A stretch of 64,000 nucleotides of DNA from Bacillus_I endophytica_A (GCF_026790145.1 NZ_JALAMS010000018.1:434001-498000); one strand, 5' to 3'; shown: positions 28,934 to 37,377, counted from the stretch's first letter. Translations and numbers: made by a program. The notes: generated by a model not told the origin, from the letters alone.

Positions 28934-30442
28934 TTACAGCTTAGCCGCCATCTCTTCCAACTGCCGATAATCCGCTTTCCCGCTTCCAAGCAACGGTACT
29001 GAATCAATCGTATGAACTTGAGTCGGGATATAGAGAGAAGAGACTTTTTTACTCTTAATAAATTTCCGCAGCTCTTTGCTATCGACATTTTGAACTGTAG
29101 TAAAGAGAATGATTTTCTCTCCCTTTCGCTTATCCTGAACGCTGACCGCATAGAAATTGGAGTCACCAAAACATTGGAAAGCTAGATCCTCAACTCCGTT
29201 AAGTGACACCATTTCACCAGCGATTTTGGAGAAACGTTTTAAGCGAGAGAGGATATGGAGATAGCCTTCCTCATCAATTTTCGCAATATCACCTGTGTTG
29301 TACCATTCACTACTTGGAATGAATCCTTCATTATGAATCATATAGCCTTTCATAACGTTAGGCCCTTTCACAAGCAAGTTTCCGCCTTCTGTAATGCCTT
29401 CAACTTTCTCAATTTTGGCATCCATTAAAGGAAGAATCTTTCCAACGCTGCCGAATTTATTGTACGTTGGCGTGTTTAGCGCAATAATGGGAGACGTTTC
29501 GGTTGCCCCGTAGCCTTGCAGAATTTCAATCGAGAATTTCTTTTTATACGTTTCGAACACGTCTTCTTTTAATTTCTCTCCACCAGCAATTACATATTTT
29601 AATGATGCAAAATCGTCCGGCTCCGCATATTTGGCATACTGATCAAAGAACGTATTTGTCGCAATCGTAATCGTGCTCTTATGCTTCTTAATCATTTTCG
29701 GAATTTCTTTATAATGAAGCGGTGACGGATAAAGAAACGCTTTTATATTAAAAATAAGCGGCAAAATAATGCACACCGTCATTCCGAAAGAATGAAAGAG
29801 TGGAAGCGGATTGAAAATCTTATCGTCTTCCGTAATATCAATCACTTCAAGCGCTTGCTTAATGTTGGCGTATACATTGCGGTGCGACAAAACAACGCCT
29901 TTTGGCTTGCTTTCGGTCCCTGACGTAAACAGAATCACTTCTTCTTTGGAAGCTTTTACAGGGCAAGATATTTTTGTTTCGAGAAACCCTTTGATTTTAT
30001 GTGAAAGGGCAAGATTGTCTTTTAAATCTTCTACATAAACAATATGTACTTTCTTCTCCATTTCCTCAATGACCATACTAAGTCCCGCCACTTTGATAAA
30101 CGTTTTTGAGGTAATTACCGTTTTCAAAGAAGTTGTCTCAATACAATCCAATAAGCTTTGTGCGCCCATTGAAAAATTCAAGATACACGGGACTTGCCCG
30201 TTTTTAAACAGGGAAAATAGCGCAATGGCTTGCCCTGTAACATTCGGTAGGAAAAGACCAACTCTTTCTTCCCCATTTGTTGCTTGTAAGATTTTCTGGC
30301 TTAAAACATTTACGCTTAATAAAACTTTCTTATATGTTAAAGCACCGTTTAAATCCTCTAAAATGACTTTTTTCGGATTTTTCTTTGCCTGTGTCCTCAG
30401 TTCTTTGTACAAATTAATTCTCTCTGGTATCTCTAAAACCAC
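28934..30442 (-). CDS. AMP-binding fatty-acid (acyl-ACP/acyl-CoA) ligase
   Basis: ANL-superfamily ligase. I place the start at the GTG whose first base is 30442, preceded by GGAGGGG at good spacing, giving 502 residues; the longer upstream ATG lacks a site. Core motifs: P-loop FTSGTESKPKG (~190), HSFGM, GYGATETSP (~320), YNTGDIAKIDEEGY (~400) and a C-terminal Lys in GSGKADYRQL. The single-domain layout resembles the synthetase half of Aas or stand-alone acyl-ACP synthetases. There is no acyltransferase domain. It would activate a fatty acid with ATP. It lies 3.4 kb beyond the NRPS operon on the other strand, so it could supply an acyl starter for the acyl-Asn module, but that link is only inference. 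Confidence 0.85.
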   Translation of the reverse strand: MVLEIPERINLYKELRTQAKKNPKKVILEDLNGALTYKKVLLSVNVLSQKILQATNGEERVGLFLPNVTGQAIALFSLFKNGQVPCILNFSMGAQSLLDCIETTSLKTVITSKTFIKVAGLSMVIEEMEKKVHIVYVEDLKDNLALSHKIKGFLETKISCPVKASKEEVILFTSGTESKPKGVVLSHRNVYANIKQALEVIDITEDDKIFNPLPLFHSFGMTVCIILPLIFNIKAFLYPSPLHYKEIPKMIKKHKSTITIATNTFFDQYAKYAEPDDFASLKYVIAGGEKLKEDVFETYKKKFSIEILQGYGATETSPIIALNTPTYNKFGSVGKILPLMDAKIEKVEGITEGGNLLVKGPNVMKGYMIHNEGFIPSSEWYNTGDIAKIDEEGYLHILSRLKRFSKIAGEMVSLNGVEDLAFQCFGDSNFYAVSVQDKRKGEKIILFTTVQNVDSKELRKFIKSKKVSSLYIPTQVHTIDSVPLLGSGKADYRQLEEMAAKL

Positions 30443-30774
30443 AATAAACCCCTCCACAATAACTGCTTTTCTTATATCATATGTATTTACTCCAGGCTCT
30501 ATCATACCTGTTTCTTGCGTTCTCAACAAGGTCTGGATTGGGAAGGAGGAGAAAGGTCTTAGAAATGTGGGGGGAATGCAGCAAAAGTGTCTTGGTTACA
30601 AGTTTTATAATAAAGAAAGTTTACTTCCTTGGAGAAAGAAGGGAAATGAAAATTCAAGCAAAACTTTATGAAATTAAAGAACGGCTGTGAATAGCCCTTT
30701 TCCTTTTAGATGGGAGATATTAGAATATAGAAGAGATACCATATACATATATTTTGACAAGGGGGGAATGAGTA

Positions 30775-30966
30775 ATGGATAGAAATGAAGACTTTGATTT
30801 TGATCGGGCAATGGGGAATGTAAAAGCAAATTTTGCAGTAGAAGGGTTGGAGTTTACAGAGGAAGAAGTTGAACTCATTCGTCGGAGATTTACGGGAAAA
30901 ATCACAGAGGAAGAATTTAAAAAAATGGTGATGGAGATACATGGGGAAAATCTTGATATAGGATAG
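30775..30966 (+). CDS. VbhA-like antitoxin, orphan
   Basis: 63 residues behind AAGGGGGGA. The central ANFAVEGLEFTEEEVELI, followed by a basic helix and GKITEEEF, matches the short three-helix antitoxins of the VbhA type that block Fic AMP-transferases through an [ST]xxxE[GN] helix. Here the E-G is present, but the position four before the Glu is Asn, not Ser/Thr. No Fic gene lies next to it, so its target is unclear. Its 3' end overlaps the 3' end of the convergent membrane-protein frame by 50 bases. Confidence 0.6.
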   Translation: MDRNEDFDFDRAMGNVKANFAVEGLEFTEEEVELIRRRFTGKITEEEFKKMVMEIHGENLDIG

Positions 30967-31447
30967 AGAGGAGAGCATAATAATTACTCCTATAAAAGAA
31001 CATAAAAAACAAGGGAGCGGCGCTTCCTTGTTTTTTATAGTTTTTAATGACTATAGGAGCTAAAAAAAGATTAATGAATAGAACAATAAACGCAAAAAAA
31101 GTAATATAATTTATCGGAATGGAGCTTTGTCCTGTGAATTTTATGAGCATTGAACCAATTAACAAGATACCATTAGAAATAATAAAAAGAAAACCAGTGA
31201 ACTTAAAGTGCATCTTTTCTGTTCTCTCATCACTATCAGGTTCTTTCCGTTTGGAGCTTGGTTTTTTAATGCTTAGAAATAAAAAAACAAGGGCACTATA
31301 AGCAATCATAACGCCAAAAAACCAAAGAAGTAAATCTATAAAATCACTCTTGTTCCACGTATATCCGTTCATTTCGAAGTAAGTAAATATTTGGGTACAA
31401 ATAAATATTGCTGCAAAAGTTCCGATTAAGTTGAATGCTTTCTTCAT
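30917..31447 (-). CDS. Four-helix membrane protein paired with an HTH regulator
   Basis: 176 residues with four predicted membrane helices (about 5-22, 38-58, 85-105, 115-133) and a charged loop (KKPSSKRKEPDSDERTEK), resembling small DUF2178-type membrane proteins. Its ATG overlaps the stop of the HTH gene (TAATG), so the two are translationally coupled. Regulator/membrane-protein pairs of this kind are common in Bacilli, and the membrane partner often modulates the repressor. The last ~30 residues are encoded across a terminator hairpin (31002-31038) and antisense to the VbhA-like gene, so the natural C-terminus may have been lost by a frameshift. Confidence 0.65.
   Translation of the reverse strand: MKKAFNLIGTFAAIFICTQIFTYFEMNGYTWNKSDFIDLLLWFFGVMIAYSALVFLFLSIKKPSSKRKEPDSDERTEKMHFKFTGFLFIISNGILLIGSMLIKFTGQSSIPINYITFFAFIVLFINLFLAPIVIKNYKKQGSAAPLFFMFFYRSNYYALLSILYQDFPHVSPSPFF
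31002..31038. terminator. Bidirectional terminator
   Basis: ATAAAAAACAAGG and CCTTGTTTTTTAT flank a GC-rich loop. The symmetric hairpin has A and T tails between convergent genes, but it lies inside the open frame of the minus-strand membrane protein. Confidence 0.8.
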
Positions 31448-31659
31448 TATTGATCCTCCTCCACATCAACTAACTCAAAAAGATCTTCTACTTTACAATC
31501 AAAGAATTTACAAAGTCTTAAAGCAAGTTCTAAACTTGGATTAAATTTCTGTTTCTCAATCGCAATTAAAGATTGACGAGTGATTAAAACAGCTGAGGCT
31601 AACTCTTTTTGTGTAATATCGCGCACTACTCGATATTCTCTCACTCTATTTATTAACAC
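31447..31659 (-). CDS. Small Cro/CI-type HTH transcriptional regulator
   Basis: 70 residues from the GTG starting at 31659, chosen because AGGAGG lies 7 bases upstream of it; the ATG at 31683 lies before that site. The helix-turn-helix runs from REYRVVRDITQKELAS to TRQSLIAIEKQKFNPSLEL, followed by LCKFFDCKVEDLFEL. This is the standard minimal XRE regulator found next to small membrane proteins. It probably represses its own operon through the AT-rich region 31690-31740. Confidence 0.88.
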   Translation of the reverse strand: MLINRVREYRVVRDITQKELASAVLITRQSLIAIEKQKFNPSLELALRLCKFFDCKVEDLFELVDVEEDQ

Positions 31660-31762
31660 AGGCAGGCCTCCTGCTTTCTTCATATAAATAAATTATACCA
31701 TTTTATTACAAAAAGTAAATATATATTTACATAAAGTAAAGTTAGCTTTACCTAGGAGAATA

Positions 31763-31787
31763 AAAAAAGAGACCGAAGTCTCTTTTT
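31763..31787 (-). terminator. Terminator hairpin
   Basis: AAAAAGAGAC and GTCTCTTTTT form a stem around CGAA, just downstream of the small minus-strand gene that ends at 31795. Confidence 0.75.
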
Positions 31788-31794
31788 AAAAGAG

Positions 31795-31938
31795 TTATGT
31801 AGTTTGTTCAGACTCTTTCTGTTTTTGCTGCTTTACAGCCAATACAAGAGCAGTAGCATTCAATGTCGCTCCAATAAAAACAGTAGCTGCTTTAACGATG
31901 TCGTTTCTAGCAAAATGTAAAACCCCTAATAAAATCAT
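31795..31938 (-). CDS. Small membrane protein, possible remnant
   Basis: 47 residues (MILLGVLHFARNDIV, then a hydrophobic helix, then KQQKQKESEQTT). One membrane helix and a polar tail are visible, and a terminator follows at once. No clear ribosome binding site precedes the ATG, so it could be the 3' end of a damaged longer gene. I do not recognise it. Confidence 0.4.
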   Translation of the reverse strand: MILLGVLHFARNDIVKAATVFIGATLNATALVLAVKQQKQKESEQTT

Positions 31939-32154
31939 TTTCTCAATTACAAGGCAAGGTATTACGCCGGCTCCTTTTTTATGCTTAAAAAAAGGGGGGA
32001 CTGGTTGTAGTAAAAAGTGCAGGAGGTTAATTGTAAAGGCTATAACTATATTAATGAAAGGTAAAATTTACTTTTATGGTATTATATGTATATAAGTTTA
32101 TTTAGCTAGGGAAAATGAGTATTGAATAAGGTAATATAACGAAAGGAAGTTTTT

Positions 32155-32667
32155 ATGGCAAGAAGATACAATTTATGGTCTTTTTATTTATGTTTAATAT
32201 GTTTAATATTTTCATTGAGCTTAGTTTTTTCAAATTAGTCAGTAGCTCCTCCTACTTATATTCTTTGGATATTTGCCCTAATAGCCTTTATTTTTGGGCT
32301 TTTCGGATTTGAAGATAAAACAAATAAGTGGTCAAGAGTAAGAAGTATATTTACTTTTATATTCTCATCATTGCTTTCCCTCATTCTCTTTCTTGGAGTA
32401 CTTCGTGTGTTGTTTATCGCAGAGGACTTGTTTGAAACAACCCATTCTCCTGATCACAACTATAAAATAGAATTTTACCTTATCAATGGTGGAGCCACAA
32501 CGTCGTTTGATGTGTTAGGAAAATTAGATGGTCCACTATGGTTTGAGAAAACAGTTTACGACGATTATAGAATGGATCATGCTGATGTGAAGTGGATAAA
32601 TAATCATACGGTCTCGATAAACAATCATATTTTGGACTTGGAAAAAGGAGAAACGTATTCTGATTGA
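32155..32667 (+). pseudogene. DUF5412-like membrane/secreted protein with in-frame TAG
   Basis: A single frame runs from the ATG at 32155 (AAAGGAAG site) to 32667, interrupted by TAG at 32236-32238 after 27 codons. Before the stop is one membrane helix; after it come two more helices and a soluble domain ending with DGPLWFEKTVYDDYRMD, HTVSINNHILDLEKGETY. That tail is characteristic of DUF5412 proteins, small Bacillus membrane proteins of unknown function. The strong site and intact remainder suggest a recent nonsense mutation. Translation could restart only at poor internal codons. Confidence 0.7.
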
Positions 32668-32739
32668 ATAGAAGTTTTGAAGTGAGTGGGCTAATAGAAG
32701 CTTTTACCTTCTTTAATTATTGGGGGTTAATGAAATAAC

Positions 32740-32776
32740 AAAAACAGCCTTTTCTCGATGGAGTGGCTGTTTTTAT
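32740..32776 (+). terminator. Intrinsic terminator
   Basis: AAAAACAGCC and GGCTGTTTTTA form a stem with a T run, downstream of the DUF5412-like frame. Confidence 0.85.
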
Positions 32777-32894
32777 ATTTTTTATAAGAACGTTACCTTA
32801 ATAAGGAGACTTGCTGGCAAGAAATAGAGAACAGAAAACTTGGATAGCAAGTTAATGTATAAAATTCTAGATAAGTTTGAAGGGAGAGTACGAC

Positions 32895-33374
32895 TTGAAA
32901 AAGAAACGTTGGATTTTCGCATTGGTTATAGTAATAGCTGCCGTTGGTTTCTATAGCTTTATAAAGTTTAATCCGCCTATAGAAGTAAATACATTAGGTA
33001 TAAGTCAAAGTCAAAAATCGGTTGTTGTCGGAATTGGCAACACAGGATTTAGCAAAATGAAGATATTAAATGTCTCAGTCAACAATAATGAAAAACCTAT
33101 AGAAGCTAAGGTGCAGGTTAGTAACGATTTCAAAGGATTGGTCATAACTGAAGATTTCCATAGTAAAGAAGCAAGAGAGTTTGGATTCACAAATATAAAG
33201 GATGTAACCATTCCAACCAAAACATCTTTCTCTGATCGAGAGAAGGATTCGGATAACAAAAATGATAAACTTTATGGAGTCAGTGCCCTGCATAATAAAG
33301 CAATCCATAAAGTTTACATAAAGTATCGTTATCTTGGGATATCGTTTGAAGAAACGGTTTCTGTTGATTCTTGA
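32895..33374 (+). CDS. Membrane-anchored extracytoplasmic protein, unknown
   Basis: 159 residues from the TTG at 32895, which AGGGAG precedes by 8 bases; the earlier in-frame start at 32877 lies before that site. Basic residues and one N-terminal helix (WIFALVIVIAAVGFYSF) are followed by a beta-rich domain (SVVVGIGNTGFSKMKILNV…, IHKVYIKYRYLGISFEE) likely exposed outside the membrane. There is no lipobox Cys. I do not recognise the family. It sits among toxin and immunity genes but carries no sign of that function. Confidence 0.6.
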   Translation: MKKKRWIFALVIVIAAVGFYSFIKFNPPIEVNTLGISQSQKSVVVGIGNTGFSKMKILNVSVNNNEKPIEAKVQVSNDFKGLVITEDFHSKEAREFGFTNIKDVTIPTKTSFSDREKDSDNKNDKLYGVSALHNKAIHKVYIKYRYLGISFEETVSVDS

Positions 33375-33531
33375 TAAGATTATAGCCATCCTATTACTGT
33401 TTGTAGGAGTAGTTGAATGACTATAAATGATAAAAAAAATGCACTTTTTTATATTATAACTAATGAATTCTACATTAGAAGGAGCGCTTCTTATCTTTGT
33501 GAAAATTCAGTAACAAGAAGGTGACCATGTA

Positions 33532-33930
33532 GTGCTATACAATGCATTAGTAAAAAACTTCAATCCACATATCGAAGAAGAAGTAACAGTAGAAATAAAT
33601 AGTGCAGAGATAACAGGGTTCATGCCGTCTGGTATTTCATTTGAACCGAAAAAAGGCGTGCTGTATCCACTATCTCTTTCCTTAATTATTTTGAATGATT
33701 TAGACATCCAGGAGGATAGGAGTTTGAAATATGGACTTTTCAATATTGAGGAAAGCTTTGCCTACCATATTAAAGGTATTGTAGATTGTGAGAAGAAGAC
33801 GATTAACATAGGATTTGAATTAGGTCTGGAAGATGAAATAGTTAATGAAATGTGGCAGTACAATCATAAGAGAGTACAAATTAAGGTTGACAGAATTGAT
33901 ATTGATTTTCTAGAGGGGCATTTTAAATAA
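33532..33930 (+). CDS. Candidate immunity protein, paralog of the gene at 27558
   Basis: 132 residues; GTG start behind AGAAGGTGACC. Soluble and acidic. It matches the protein at 27558 over its whole length (ALVKNFNPHIEEEVTVEI against ALVKKLDPIIEEEVTLQV; VQIKVDRIDIDFLE against VEIKVDRISIEFLR). No toxin precedes it; the next genes are a SUKH-type immunity gene and an AHH toxin. It may be an orphan immunity copy that protects against a toxin carried by relatives. Confidence 0.62.
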   Translation: MLYNALVKNFNPHIEEEVTVEINSAEITGFMPSGISFEPKKGVLYPLSLSLIILNDLDIQEDRSLKYGLFNIEESFAYHIKGIVDCEKKTINIGFELGLEDEIVNEMWQYNHKRVQIKVDRIDIDFLEGHFK

Positions 33931-33977
33931 ATACCTCGAAACGGCATTTGAAAAATCTCACATGAGGTAAATGATCT

Positions 33978-34406
33978 ATGAATCTTAAAATTTTACAAAT
34001 GATAAACGAATATGATAAAGAAAGTGATTTTTTTGGAGAAGTTTCAGAAGATGCTATAACAGAGGCAGAAAATAGGCTAGGAGTGAATTTTCCACGTCAA
34101 TATAGAGAATACGTTAAAAAGTATGGTTCTGGAGGCATTTGTGGAGTTGATATACTTGGTGTTGAGGGAGAAACAGACGGTTCATCTGTTATTGAACAAA
34201 CAAAGCGGCGTAGAAAACAGGGTTTAGCCAAAAAGTATATTGTGATAGAGAATGTTGATGAGTTTGTCTACTGTCTCAGCACAGTAGATGAACATAAGGT
34301 TATTCGATGGAGCAGTATAACCAAAGAAGAAATAGAAAGATATACAACTTTTAATGAATATTTACAAGACAGCTTCCAAGAAGCAATTGACAACTGGGAA
34401 GAATGA
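33978..34406 (+). CDS. SUKH (SMI1/KNR4) family immunity protein
   Basis: 142 residues. The features typical of SUKH proteins are visible: an N-terminal helix, then EDAITEAENRLGVNFPRQYREYVKKYGSGGI split over residues ~22-55, then a beta-rich part (KYIVIENVDEFVYCLST) and WSSITKEEIERYTTFNEYLQ. SUKH proteins neutralise nuclease and other toxins delivered by type VII or contact systems. It lies between an immunity-like gene and the AHH toxin gene and overlaps the next small frame by four bases (ATGA). Confidence 0.82.
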   Translation: MNLKILQMINEYDKESDFFGEVSEDAITEAENRLGVNFPRQYREYVKKYGSGGICGVDILGVEGETDGSSVIEQTKRRRKQGLAKKYIVIENVDEFVYCLSTVDEHKVIRWSSITKEEIERYTTFNEYLQDSFQEAIDNWEE

Positions 34407-34627
34407 TAGATTATGAGAAGTTACTTCAAAGAGCATGCTGTATAGCCTGCTCCTTTTTATGCCTAAGAGAAGGAAAACAAAATGTTTATAGTAGAAGAAA
34501 TGAAACGAAATGCCAGAAGAATATTTGGTTGAAAGTTGGTGGAGTCAGTTTTGAAGAGGATGCGTTTATGAAAGTAGATTATCACTATAGGTTAAAAAAA
34601 CTTGAAATAATTGAGGGAGGGACTTGA
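34403..34627 (+). CDS. Small uncharacterised frame, probably a gene remnant
   Basis: 74 residues starting in the ATGA overlap with the SUKH gene. Cys-rich beginning (RACCIACSFLCLREG), then a part reading GGVSFEEDAFMKVDYHYRLKKLEI that looks like genuine protein. The two halves have different character and another frame inside reads plausibly (IVEEMKRNARRIFG), so I suspect a frameshifted remnant of another immunity gene. No family recognised. Confidence 0.35.
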   Translation: MIDYEKLLQRACCIACSFLCLREGKQNVYSRRNETKCQKNIWLKVGGVSFEEDAFMKVDYHYRLKKLEIIEGGT

Positions 34628-34785
34628 AAACTTCAAGTGTGACAAAAATCAAGAATAGAGATTCCTCTTTTGAAGAGCACTTTTGCTATGTATTTTTTCC
34701 TATATGATTATTTTCCTATATTTTATAAATCGCTCAATTTATACCAATTTAGTATTCTATTTCATGTAAAATAAGGAAAGTATAG

Positions 34786-36072
34786 ATGACAGAAATGGAG
34801 GAATTCGATACAATCGTGGATATAAAGGCAAATTTTAAGGACCTTGAACAGTTAGCGCAAAAAACCATGCAGGCTAAGTCTAAGATCGATGTCATTCCTG
34901 GACAGCTTAGTTACTCTTTATCTGGTGCCTTATCAGAATTGAGTGGTGTATGGACAGGAGAGTTGGAAGCTCTTCAACAAGAACTAGAGCATGACATAAG
35001 GAAGTATTCAGAAGGATTAGGAGAAACCGTCCAGCATATTCAGAAGACCGCTCAAGGCTTAAAGGAAATGGATATGGTAATGAACGCCATCCTTATGCCT
35101 TCTAATATAGTATTACATGCTTTATCAAAAGTAGGATTTGATGTAACATCTAAGCGATTCATTTCTTATCAAGGAAGGATCACACCTGCTACCGGTCAAT
35201 TAATGGCTAGGTACAAAAAAGGTGAATTGTACTCTTATGATACATTGTTCCCTAAGTCGAAGAATGTAAGGGTAAAGGCTAAGAATAATTATGAGACGGA
35301 GATCTTAGAAGCGGTTAAAAATCATAAGGTGCCTAGCCCTGATGCCTTGCGTTGGGGAATGGGATTAGCTCAAGATAAACACATTAAGGACCCTATGAAA
35401 CGGCAATTCATTGATACAAACTTAACCAATGGACAAGCAGCTTCTTTTGCATTTGATTTTATTCCCTTTTTAGGTGGTGCTAAAGCCGCTGATGAGGCCC
35501 GTACTGGAAAACAATACTTTACTGGAAAGAAATTAGATACATCGGATCGTGCTATAGCAGCTGCTAGTGTTTTAGGTGGAGGGTTTGTCAAATGGACAGG
35601 TAAAGGTGCTAAAGTGGTTCTCAAAGGTAAACCATTAAGCGAACAGACTCACTTGAAGTGGAACAAGGAAACAGGTGAGGTAAAACGGTATGAATCGGAA
35701 AAGCATAAGAATATAGATAATGCTAATAGACTGATTTCTGGTAAAGTTGGAGTTGTAACTGGAGGAAACTCTACCAAGTTAGGGAAAAATATGTTGCAAG
35801 AGATGGGACTTAAACGTTCAGGGAAATGGAGTGGGTATCAAGCACAGCATATTATTCCTTCTGAAATGAAAAAGAACGAGATTATAAAAAAAATCGGAAT
35901 GAATTTTGATGACGCATCAAATGGAATTTTCTTAAGAATACCAGATGACGATATAAGTCCAATGTCTAGGCATAGAGGATACCATTCTATTTATAACCAA
36001 GTCGTTGAAAGAGCATTAAACAGAATGGATATTAATCAAAGTGTTAATAGTTTACAAAATGTGATTAATTAA
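34786..36072 (+). CDS. WXG-type polymorphic toxin with C-terminal AHH nuclease
   Basis: 428 residues; ATG behind AAGGAAAG. Residues ~13-105 are homologous to the N-terminal module of the toxin at 26269 (AKSKIDVIPGQLSYSLSG, then ELSGVWTGELEALQQELE) with W56-T-G. The middle has a hydrophobic pre-toxin-like region (~225-270, FDFIPFLGGAKAADEARTG). The C-terminus carries YQAQHIIPSEM, then NGIFLR and HRGYHSIYNQVV, the pattern of AHH-type HNH/endonuclease VII toxins that cleave DNA. It is probably exported by the type VII system. No immunity gene follows; the candidates are the SUKH and paralogous genes upstream. Intact frame. Confidence 0.85.
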   Translation: MTEMEEFDTIVDIKANFKDLEQLAQKTMQAKSKIDVIPGQLSYSLSGALSELSGVWTGELEALQQELEHDIRKYSEGLGETVQHIQKTAQGLKEMDMVMNAILMPSNIVLHALSKVGFDVTSKRFISYQGRITPATGQLMARYKKGELYSYDTLFPKSKNVRVKAKNNYETEILEAVKNHKVPSPDALRWGMGLAQDKHIKDPMKRQFIDTNLTNGQAASFAFDFIPFLGGAKAADEARTGKQYFTGKKLDTSDRAIAAASVLGGGFVKWTGKGAKVVLKGKPLSEQTHLKWNKETGEVKRYESEKHKNIDNANRLISGKVGVVTGGNSTKLGKNMLQEMGLKRSGKWSGYQAQHIIPSEMKKNEIIKKIGMNFDDASNGIFLRIPDDDISPMSRHRGYHSIYNQVVERALNRMDINQSVNSLQNVIN

Positions 36073-36107
36073 AACCTTGGTTGGCTATATGCCTTTCAAG
36101 GTTTTTT
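36071..36107 (+). terminator. Terminator of the AHH toxin gene
   Basis: AAAACCTTG and CAAGGTTTT form a stem with a T run overlapping the toxin stop codon region. Confidence 0.85.
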
Positions 36108-36150
36108 AGTAATAGAAAGCTGTTGGTGAAGCACGGGCAATGATAAATAG

Positions 36151-36183
36151 AAGAGGTCTCTCCAATGAGACTCTCTTTTTTAT
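36151..36183 (+). terminator. Second hairpin terminator
   Basis: AAGAGGTCTC and GAGACTCTCTT pair with one mismatch or bulge, followed by six T. It backs up the preceding terminator. The 36184-36407 gap holds no gene I can support. Confidence 0.65.
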
Positions 36184-36407
36184 TGTATAATATAAACTGT
36201 ACACGTAAAATTAGGTAATTTTGATAATTTAGATATACTGAATAGAAATTACATAATTGGGGCTATTACAAATTCTCAGAGTCCCACTATACAGTACATT
36301 AGATTTGAAAAAATAGGTGGACTATAGCATCTATAAATACTTTCGACCATTAATATATATTCGGCTAAACTATGTTTTAATATACGAACAAAAGATAGGA
36401 AGATATT

Positions 36408-37286
36408 ATGACTAGAGAAGAACTTCTAGAGAAAATAAAACATTTAAAGATTTGGAAAAAAGAAGATCAGCGTGCTCCACATAAGCCATTACTCATTCTA
36501 TATGCATTGGGTCAATTGCAATCCCGGAAACAATTGCAGTTACCTTATAGTGAAGTGAAGTTACCTTTAAAGGAACTACTTATAGAATTTGGTCCTCCCC
36601 GCTATTCATATCATCCTGAGCAACCTTTTGTTCGTTTGGCCGGAGATGAGATATGGGAATTGAGTGAAGAAGTTGATAAGCGTAGTTTTACAGACAAATC
36701 TTTGCTGCAGATTAACTTAATTGGCGGCTTTAAGGAAAGCGTCCATGAACTTTTAAAAACGGACCGCACATTGATTCAAGAAATTGCTCAATTTTTACTC
36801 AATGAACATTTTCCGGACACTATTCATGAAGATATATTAAGAGCGGTTGGGCTAGAATTTGAGACTTATTTAAAGAGAAAAAGGGATCCGAAATTCAGAG
36901 AGAAAATACTTCAAGCTTATGAGTATAGCTGTGCCATTTGTGGGTTTAATGTACGCCTTGGTCATAGCCTAGTAGGTGTGGAAGCAGCTCATATTAAATG
37001 GCATCAAGCGGGCGGACCTGATGTGGAGAACAATGGAATTGCATTATGTTCGATGCATCATAAGCTATTTGATCGCGGGGTGTTTACTTTTTCAAAGAAT
37101 AACGAGTTATTGGTTGCTGCTCAAGCACATGGCACCCATGGATTTGAAGATTGGTTAATGAGGTTTCATGGACAAAAGATTAGACGGCCAATTCATCCGT
37201 TGTATCAACCGCAAGAAGATTTTATCGAGTGGCATGTTAGGGAGGTATTTAAGGGTCCTGCAAGGTGCAAAGTCAAAGTGAACTAG
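36408..37286 (+). CDS. HNH restriction endonuclease with predicted phosphorothioate-DNA-binding domain
   Basis: 292 residues. The N-terminal ~140 residues (KIKHLKIWKKEDQRAPHKP then LLILYALGQLQ) match the sulfur-binding domain of type IV enzymes such as SprMcrA/ScoMcrA, which recognise phosphorothioated DNA. The C-terminal HNH domain has CAICGF, AAHIKWHQAGGPD, NNGIALC, MHHKLFDRG, with the zinc-binding Cys pairs and catalytic His visible. Predicted role: cutting incoming DNA modified by Dnd-type systems. No dnd/ssp genes appear in the window, as expected for a type IV enzyme that attacks foreign modification. It stands alone between toxin and integrase remnants, consistent with a defence island. 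Confidence 0.85.
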   Translation: MTREELLEKIKHLKIWKKEDQRAPHKPLLILYALGQLQSRKQLQLPYSEVKLPLKELLIEFGPPRYSYHPEQPFVRLAGDEIWELSEEVDKRSFTDKSLLQINLIGGFKESVHELLKTDRTLIQEIAQFLLNEHFPDTIHEDILRAVGLEFETYLKRKRDPKFREKILQAYEYSCAICGFNVRLGHSLVGVEAAHIKWHQAGGPDVENNGIALCSMHHKLFDRGVFTFSKNNELLVAAQAHGTHGFEDWLMRFHGQKIRRPIHPLYQPQEDFIEWHVREVFKGPARCKVKVN

Positions 37287-37377
37287 ATATAATAGATTTA
37301 AGTGCCTGTTAATTAGGGGGGAGAGGTCGTAAAAAACTACATGTTAAGCAGAATAACGACTGATAAGGCGGATAACC

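Noticed and set aside
30069..30671. 200-codon plus-strand frame opposite the AMP-binding gene
   Set aside because: It is antisense to conserved ligase motifs and lacks a start site.
31955..34475. Short similar strings GGCTCCTTTTTTATGC and TGCTCCTTTTTATGCC at ~31970 and ~34447
   Set aside because: Only about 35 bases with gaps. Could be a relic of related small genes, but too weak to call a repeat family.
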